Of a stretch of DNA of 25,189 nucleotides, positions 20,239 through 25,189 are shown in pieces; position 1 is the stretch's first letter; the number at the start of each line of letters is the position of its first letter. The DNA comes from Pelargonium nanum (lineage: Eukaryota > Streptophyta > Magnoliopsida > Geraniales > Geraniaceae). Where the stretch lies: positions 1 to 25,189 of the forward strand of contig JAYMTF010001232.1 in assembly GCA_036897485.1 (NCBI GenBank), in the 5' to 3' direction. Under the pieces are notes generated by a model, which ran no database searches, was not told the origin of the DNA, and saw nothing but the letters and a program-made list of their open reading frames with translations. The position numbers and the translations under genes were made by a program.

Positions 20239-20889
20239 GGTTTGCAGAGCAGCGGTTGCGTAGATTCGCGATTTTTTTGTTAGTGTGTGTGCATGGCATC
20301 AGAAGGTCTGTGGCGGTAATGGTTGTTGCAGATAAGAAAAAGAGGCTTGTATGTGGTGGTTTGGTCAGAGTCCTTAGATACGTATTTAAGTTATTAACTG
20401 CTGAATCATATGGTAGACCCGGTGGTGGCGTATGACATGCAGTTGGTAGAGACCTTCACGTGGTCGTCTTAAGCTCCGAGTGCAATCATTGTAAGTTATT
20501 CATGCTTTTCAGGGTAGGGTGAGAGAGAGGATTCTAATGCTTTCAACTTGATTATTCTGACTGATGAGAAGAATTTCAGGATCTTTGGTTTGATTACTCA
20601 TAATGTCTTAGCTGGCTTTGTTCGATAGTGCCGATTTTTTGTTTCCAGATTGGTTTGCGAACTAAGTGGCTAACGAGCTAATAAAATCTTTGACCTCTTT
20701 GTCAGACTTGTCTAACTTGTCTCCTCTCTTTCCCCGGTCAAAAATTGAACATCCATTCATAAATGAAGCCATTGTGGCTTTATCTTCCAAGCCAATCCAC
20801 AGTGTCCTATTGAATATGGTGGACCCTGCCCTACATCCATTACATATATCCAAAATTTCTACTGTGTTCTGCAATTGTATACGTCCAAA
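20239..20889. other. Less AT-rich island of unknown origin beside the SINE
   Basis: This segment is noticeably richer in G and C than the surrounding DNA. It contains short open stretches: on the minus strand an open frame covers 20662-20934, but its last bases run into the SINE, so it is not a native gene. The peptide has no domain that I recognise. On the plus strand the frames are broken by stops. It is probably a decayed element or pseudogene fragment, but I cannot name the family. Confidence 0.3.
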
Positions 20890-20902
20890 AATATCAATAA
20901 CA
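20890..20902. repeat. SINE target-site duplication, left
   Basis: AATATCAATAACA precedes the SINE head and is repeated exactly at 21127-21139. The 13-bp length fits LINE-type endonuclease insertion. Confidence 0.85.
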
Positions 20903-21126
20903 ACCCAATGGTAGTAGCGTAGTTGGCAACACATGCTGCATCTGTGTGAGTGGGAAGAATGCTTGCGTTCGATCTCCGCTCAACACACCCATGGGGAGAG
21001 GTGAATACTTTAGCTGTGAACAAACCTCGAATATGAATTAGTTTGTCTGTGATAAAACGGTATAAAGATGCCAACTGTGAGTGTGCGTGCTCGCTCAGAA
21101 ACCCCATAGTATAAACCGAAAAAAAT
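20903..21126 (+). mobile_element. Complete tRNA-derived SINE (224 bp)
   Basis: The head carries an internal RNA polymerase III promoter. The A box is TAGCGTAGTTGG (20915-20926), matching TRGCNNAGTNGG. The B box is GTTCGATCTC (20967-20976), close to GTTCGANNCC, at normal tRNA spacing of about 40 bases. A tRNA-unrelated body follows, ending in an A-rich tail (CCGAAAAAAAT). Perfect 13-bp duplications flank it. It needs LINE proteins in trans to move. The family name cannot be set without a library. Confidence 0.87.
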
Positions 21127-21139
21127 AATATCAATAACA
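21127..21139. repeat. SINE target-site duplication, right
   Basis: AATATCAATAACA follows the A-rich tail and is identical to 20890-20902. Confidence 0.85.
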
Positions 21140-22640
21140 GAAACAGAAAATGAAACAGTTTCTCGTTTGTTTTTATGCACAAACAATGAGTGTTTTTGGT
21201 TCTTATTTATTTCCATCTTGCTCCGCACATGGATAGAGCCCACAAAAGTTGTGGAACTCTAAAATGAATCTTTATGTTCGGAAGTGATATTACTATAGAT
21301 GATGCAATCTCTTCTATAACATATATTTTACTATAAAAAATGACAATCTTGCATCATCACAATCGCAATAATGTCCTTATATTCAACTTTGATATAATTG
21401 TAAGTTTGAATTAGATTTTGCAAGGTTTCAATTTTCTCATTCATCATAAATCTATTCACAATCACTATAAACTCATATGCAAAAGAGAAAAATAAATAAA
21501 TAAATAAATCAAGCTCTATACATTGTCATGGGCATTTTCAACTTAATTAGGTCATCTATTTGATGAGGCTATTAAAGACAAATTAAGTGAAGAATATGAA
21601 GGAAGGAAAATGCATGGCTTGTAACCTTTCATTATATGTAACCATTTGAAATTGAAAATGTATAATAAAATTTGATGTTTTGTGAAAACTCCAAATAATT
21701 GAAGTTGGTGAGATGATAACTCTTAATATCGTCTTAACAAATTTAACACACAAGTATATATATTTGCAACTTTCATTAGTTCAATACCGAAAATAGAAGT
21801 GTATGGGGTGAAGCTAGTGTATGTTTAATTTCAATATGTTTGTATGAATTATTTATCCTCGATATTAAATAACTTCTATGGATTTATAATGTAATGCTTG
21901 GTAAGGTGAGACGTCATCCTATACAATATGATTTTAGGGTTTTTAGACTATTATCTTGAGAATTCATCAACATGTTAATTTTGTACAATATGAACATTGC
22001 ACCTAATAATATGAAGTTTTTGTAATTGACATATGTTTTGTTTGCATTGATTAACATGGAGCTTTTGATTTCTTTTAATTATGCACTATAGTATTCATAT
22101 ATAGGTTCATGAAAGTGACTTATTTTGCCATATGTAGAGAGTTGTAAGGCGCTAGGGATATCTTTTACACGTCTTAGAAATCGCTTGCATTCATATTGGA
22201 TCTATACATTTTTGAAACTGGACAATACTAGTGAACTCTGAAACCTATTCCGCAATCATATGATTTTCTCACCTTTTAACTTTTTTTATTTTAATTAATT
22301 GTTATCTTTAATATAAGTAATAAAACAAATATTCTTTTTTAAACTTTAGTTCGATATCAAATCATTAAGTTTGAATCTAAACTAATTGTACTGATTTTCA
22401 TCTCTGTAGATACGACATCCGTACTTAAAATATATCATTTGTGCTACACGTACTTGTATTCGGCCAATATCAAATTGGCGTCGTTGCCGACATCTCATTT
22501 TCCATTAAAAAAAGAAGAAGAACGATTGAAAAAAAACAAAATAACGAAAAAAAGTTTCAAGCAAACGAACTTTGTTTATAATATCATCTTCAACTTTTTT
22601 GAGATTGAAACGTAATATAAAAATAAAATATAAGTGAAGA
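21140..22640. other. AT-rich intergenic DNA
   Basis: No gene, RNA gene or bounded transposon is seen. There is an (AAAT)n-type run near 21491-21510 and a short inverted repeat GCCAAT-ATCAA-ATTGGC near 22463-22480. Other open frames are short and look random. Confidence 0.6.
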
Positions 22641-23220
22641 ACGACAACGCACATGATTTCCCACGTCGCGGATCAAAGATTGGAGATGATCAAAGTGAAA
22701 TAAATGGCCCATGGAAAAGGTTGGTCACTACCCTAGAAACAGGAATCTTCCATAAATGCAAAGATGAATAAGAGAGTCTCAAATCTTCTCCAAGAGCACA
22801 ATACTACCTGCAGCAATCTTGAATGTGTATAATTAGCAAAGCTTGAAACCCTAGATGGACAAGAGAAGCAGAAACCCAAATGTGAAAACACATGGGCTAG
22901 CCACTTGTTTTAGTTCCTTACTGTTAGCCCCATTCCTTGTTGTTTTTCATAGGATTCTTTTGCAATTAATCTCCATGCATGTATGTGTGGACTGGAAGTT
23001 CAATGCAACAACCAAACCCAATACCATTTATAAGCTTAGCTTCTTTTTACTACAAGATTCTAAAAACATAACTATGTATTCAGTCAAACATCAGAAACTG
23101 CTTGCTTGGGAACAGCTAGTTCCACATGTAGCCCACAGACATAGAATTCAGTGACCATTTTCAGGACTGAACATGCATGTAAGGTCCTCATGACCTTGTT
23201 GCTTGCTAGGGTTTACATAT
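22640..23220 (+). other. Gene-like but unassigned stretch with a 99-codon open frame
   Basis: Base composition is more balanced here than on either side. A telo-box-like AAACCCTAG sits directly before an ATG at 22855, which opens a 99-codon frame ending at 23154. The predicted peptide has a hydrophobic stretch (about residues 18-42) and no domain that I recognise. Codon use gives no strong coding signal. Near 23179 a short hairpin AAGGTC-CTCAT-GACCTT occurs. It could be a non-coding transcript, a promoter or chance; I do not call it a gene. Confidence 0.2.
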
Positions 23221-23224
23221 TTTT

Positions 23225-23247
23225 GAGAGAGAGAGAGAGAGAGAGAG
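23225..23247 (+). repeat. (GA)n microsatellite
   Basis: An uninterrupted GA run of 23 bases. GA repeats can recruit BPC factors in plants, but there is no adjacent gene to regulate that I can identify. Confidence 0.8.
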
Positions 23248-23317
23248 GTTTTGGATTCATGAGAAAACAAGATAATCATTCACTAATACAACCTCATTAA
23301 CATAGATTCTTTAACTA

Positions 23318-23405
23318 GATACACACACACATATATACATACACACATACAAATATATATATACACACATATATATTTGTGTGCATATGTATGTGTGTAT
23401 GTATC
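23318..23405. repeat. AT/GT-rich imperfect inverted repeat (88 bp)
   Basis: The stretch starts GATACACACACAC and ends GTGTGTATGTATC, with AC/AT repeats on the left mirrored by GT/AT repeats on the right around an ATATATATACACAC centre. It can fold into a long imperfect hairpin. It most likely arose from microsatellite expansion. Confidence 0.65.
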
Positions 23406-23627
23406 AAGATCTTTTCTTGAGAAGAATTGTGTTTAAGTTTACTAAGATAATAGCTTGAGAATGAAGATGGTATCTAAATGCCAAATTAGGTTGGATAGAA
23501 ACCTATATATAAGCTCATCAAAATCCATATATAAAACAAAGCATACTTATATAAATAATATAATATAATATAAAGTAATGCAAGATTAATTAAAACATGA
23601 AAAACATAAACATAAGATAGCAAATAT

Positions 23628-23734
23628 CACTGCAAGAAACAGGCTATTTTGCGACGTCGGACACGCGTTAGCAACGCCGCAATTTCGGGCGTCGCAAATT
23701 TTTAACGTCGCAATTTTACATGTTTCTTGTAGTG
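23628..23734. mobile_element. CACTA-type MITE (107 bp)
   Basis: The terminal inverted repeats are CACTGCAAGAAAC (start) and GTTTCTTGTAGTG (end), one mismatch apart and matching the CACTACAAGAAA termini of En/Spm (CACTA) elements. A 3-bp duplication TAT flanks both ends (23625-23627 and 23735-23737), as expected for this superfamily. The interior repeats GCGACGTC, GGCGTCGCAA and ACGTCGCAA on both strands, resembling sub-terminal transposase-binding repeats. There is no coding capacity. CpG-rich content stands out sharply from the AT-rich flanks. Confidence 0.88.
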
Positions 23735-23737
23735 TAT

Positions 23738-24480
23738 AACACTAGCTAGAGAGTATGAACATGAAATAAGTCTTTTGAATTAGAAATTGATAACCGATAC
23801 AACTTTGGGGTGTGAGTTAATGTTTTGAGCACCATCTCAATAATGTTTTGTTATTGATCAATTAGTTTGTTACTTGTGTAATTCTATATATGATATAATT
23901 TGTTGGGTTGAACAATTAATTAAAAAATAGCATAACAAGCTTATTAATTGATGATGATTAGAATATATATTTTATTGGCACTCATTGCTTTAGCTTTTAG
24001 CAACTTCCATATGTTTTATTATGTATGATAGATTAGAAGGGGACATATTTTCTTCCTAATGAAAAAAAGGGTCACATGGAAACATGAGAAGTTGAGTTAA
24101 TTAAATAAATCTTCACATTCCACAAGCAGCATCAATTACCAGTTTTTGCGCAAAACACATTACCTAAGAAAATATTTAAACTTAAAATAATTATCAAATG
24201 ACAAACCATCTCTTGCAATATCTATTAGACTTTCTAATCACTATTTTGAGCAACTAAATACTTAATATATATAATTAATTAACTTAACAAATCCTATACA
24301 CATCTTAACAATCTTTATAATATTTTGTTTATATGTATATATCCAACTCCAAATCTCTATTAGGTGCCTAATAATTTAAGCTATAGTTATAATTGTATTA
24401 TTTTCACTCATCTACAATCTATTAAACTGAAAACATTTCTGGAAAAATCCGATTATGTTTCTATCTATTGGAATAGAAAA
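23738..24480. other. AT-rich intergenic DNA without recognised features
   Basis: Only short random open frames and AT-rich tracts are visible after the MITE. No RNA gene or transposon end was found. Confidence 0.6.
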
Positions 24481-24490
24481 AAGAGTTATG

Positions 24491-24538
24491 TGAAAAAGCT
24501 CCCTCATATACAAGCTAGAACCCATTACTTCAAGTTAG
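24491..24538 (+). repeat. Direct repeat, copy 1 (partner at 24988-25037)
   Basis: The block starts TGAAAAAGCTCC and contains AAGCTAGAACCCAT (with a small shift). It recurs at 24988-25037 with about 80 percent identity by eye. The two copies bracket about 450 bp. Confidence 0.65.
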
Positions 24539-24987
24539 AAAAACAGAAGCATTATAGTACATAAATTGCAACATAATTAGATTTTTTAGTTGTTCGCGAA
24601 CGAAATGACGAATTGAGTTCTATATATTTTGTTCGCTCATAAAAGATCGGATTGGATGTAACATGAAGTGCACCCTTGTAATCACAAAATAGGGGAACCA
24701 ATACAATTTGGTGTGACTTGTAAACTTTTTAAAAGTCGATTGAGCCATACAAGTTATTTTCTTGTAATTGTCATCGCTTTGTATTCGGCTTTAGTAAACG
24801 AACACGGGACAATGAGTTATTTCTTGGATCGCCAAGAAATGAGAAATGATCATAGAAATATCATATATCATGTGGTAGACCGTACCGTTGCGTGACATAA
24901 CATTTGGCCCAATCCGCGTCATTATAGGCTCACATTGATAAATGGCGGGTAAGATAATTCGCTCTTGCATTACATTATATGAAATAA
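24539..24987. other. DNA bracketed by direct repeats near the right edge
   Basis: The stretch holds a perfect palindrome GTTCGCGAAC (24592-24601) and related TTCGCTC and AAACGAACACG motifs. Open frames here are short and unrecognised. The bracketing repeats could mean a decayed element or a local duplication. Confidence 0.35.
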
Positions 24988-25037
24988 TGAAAAAGCTCCT
25001 TGCATACAATAAGCTAGAACCCATAATTTTAGGTTAT
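24988..25037 (+). repeat. Direct repeat, copy 2
   Basis: The block starts TGAAAAAGCTCC and contains AAGCTAGAACCCATAA; it is the partner of 24491-24538. The remaining bases to the window end are AT-rich with no feature. Confidence 0.65.
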
Positions 25038-25189
25038 GTGAATGGAAACAATGCAATAGAGAAATTATAACATTATCTGACCCGAGGCATAATAAAAATA
25101 AGAAAAGTATTTTTCCATGTATTGTATTTTCACATGTATTTGATATTGCTAATGAAAATGTTTAGGGTAGAAAATGGATACGTTTCAAT

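Noticed and set aside
23170-23200. Possible TAS3/tasiRNA-like GACCTTGT motif and hairpin
   Set aside because: Only a short match to the tasiR-ARF core and no miR390 target sites nearby; the 6-bp stem is too short for a miRNA precursor.
1-25189. CRISPR arrays, rRNA or intact tRNA genes
   Set aside because: No regularly spaced repeats or rRNA-like sequence. The only clear tRNA-like promoter elements belong to the SINE, with a weak B-box-like match in intron 7.

Overview
The window is nuclear DNA from a flowering plant, most likely a eudicot. It is AT-rich and its genes are split by GT-AG introns. Both protein-coding genes belong to plant families, and the retroelement remnants (LINE, TRIM, tRNA-derived SINE, CACTA-type MITE) are typical of plant euchromatin. 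I cannot name the species from the sequence alone.

Layout. Bases 1-1413 hold a 5'-truncated LINE in minus orientation, with a poly(A) tract and flanking target-site duplications. An older, decayed LINE RNase H fragment follows (about 1514-1845). A short promoter region (about 1850-2130) leads into a 13-exon plus-strand gene (CDS 2561-14223, 790 codons). It encodes a BLISTER-like coiled-coil protein, the plant-specific Polycomb/CURLY LEAF-interacting and stress-related family. An out-of-frame upstream ORF overlaps its start codon. Its introns carry a complete 285-bp TRIM retrotransposon with a 5-bp target-site duplication. The TRIM sits in one copy of a roughly 300-bp tandem duplication that starts at the exon 8 splice junction. 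There is also a 77-bp direct repeat in intron 6.

A repeat-rich spacer of about 2.4 kb (14.6-17.0 kb) precedes a three-exon plus-strand YUCCA flavin monooxygenase gene (CDS 17336-18872, 438 aa). Its C-terminus resembles the YUC3/5/7/8/9 clade, which makes indole-3-acetic acid from indole-3-pyruvate. It has a TATA-like box and an AUG-free leader.

From 18.9 kb to the end I find no convincing protein gene. This stretch holds a complete tRNA-derived SINE (20903-21126) with a 13-bp target-site duplication, a 107-bp CACTA-type MITE (23628-23734) with TAT duplications, simple repeats, a long AT/GT inverted repeat and a pair of roughly 50-bp direct repeats near the right edge.

The two genes share no obvious pathway. 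One is a chromatin/stress regulator and the other an auxin biosynthetic enzyme, and they lie head-to-tail with separate promoters. I found no unambiguous new system. The most informative structures are the small non-autonomous transposons with intact boundaries, the intronic duplication that reproduces a splice donor, and the overlapping uORF.
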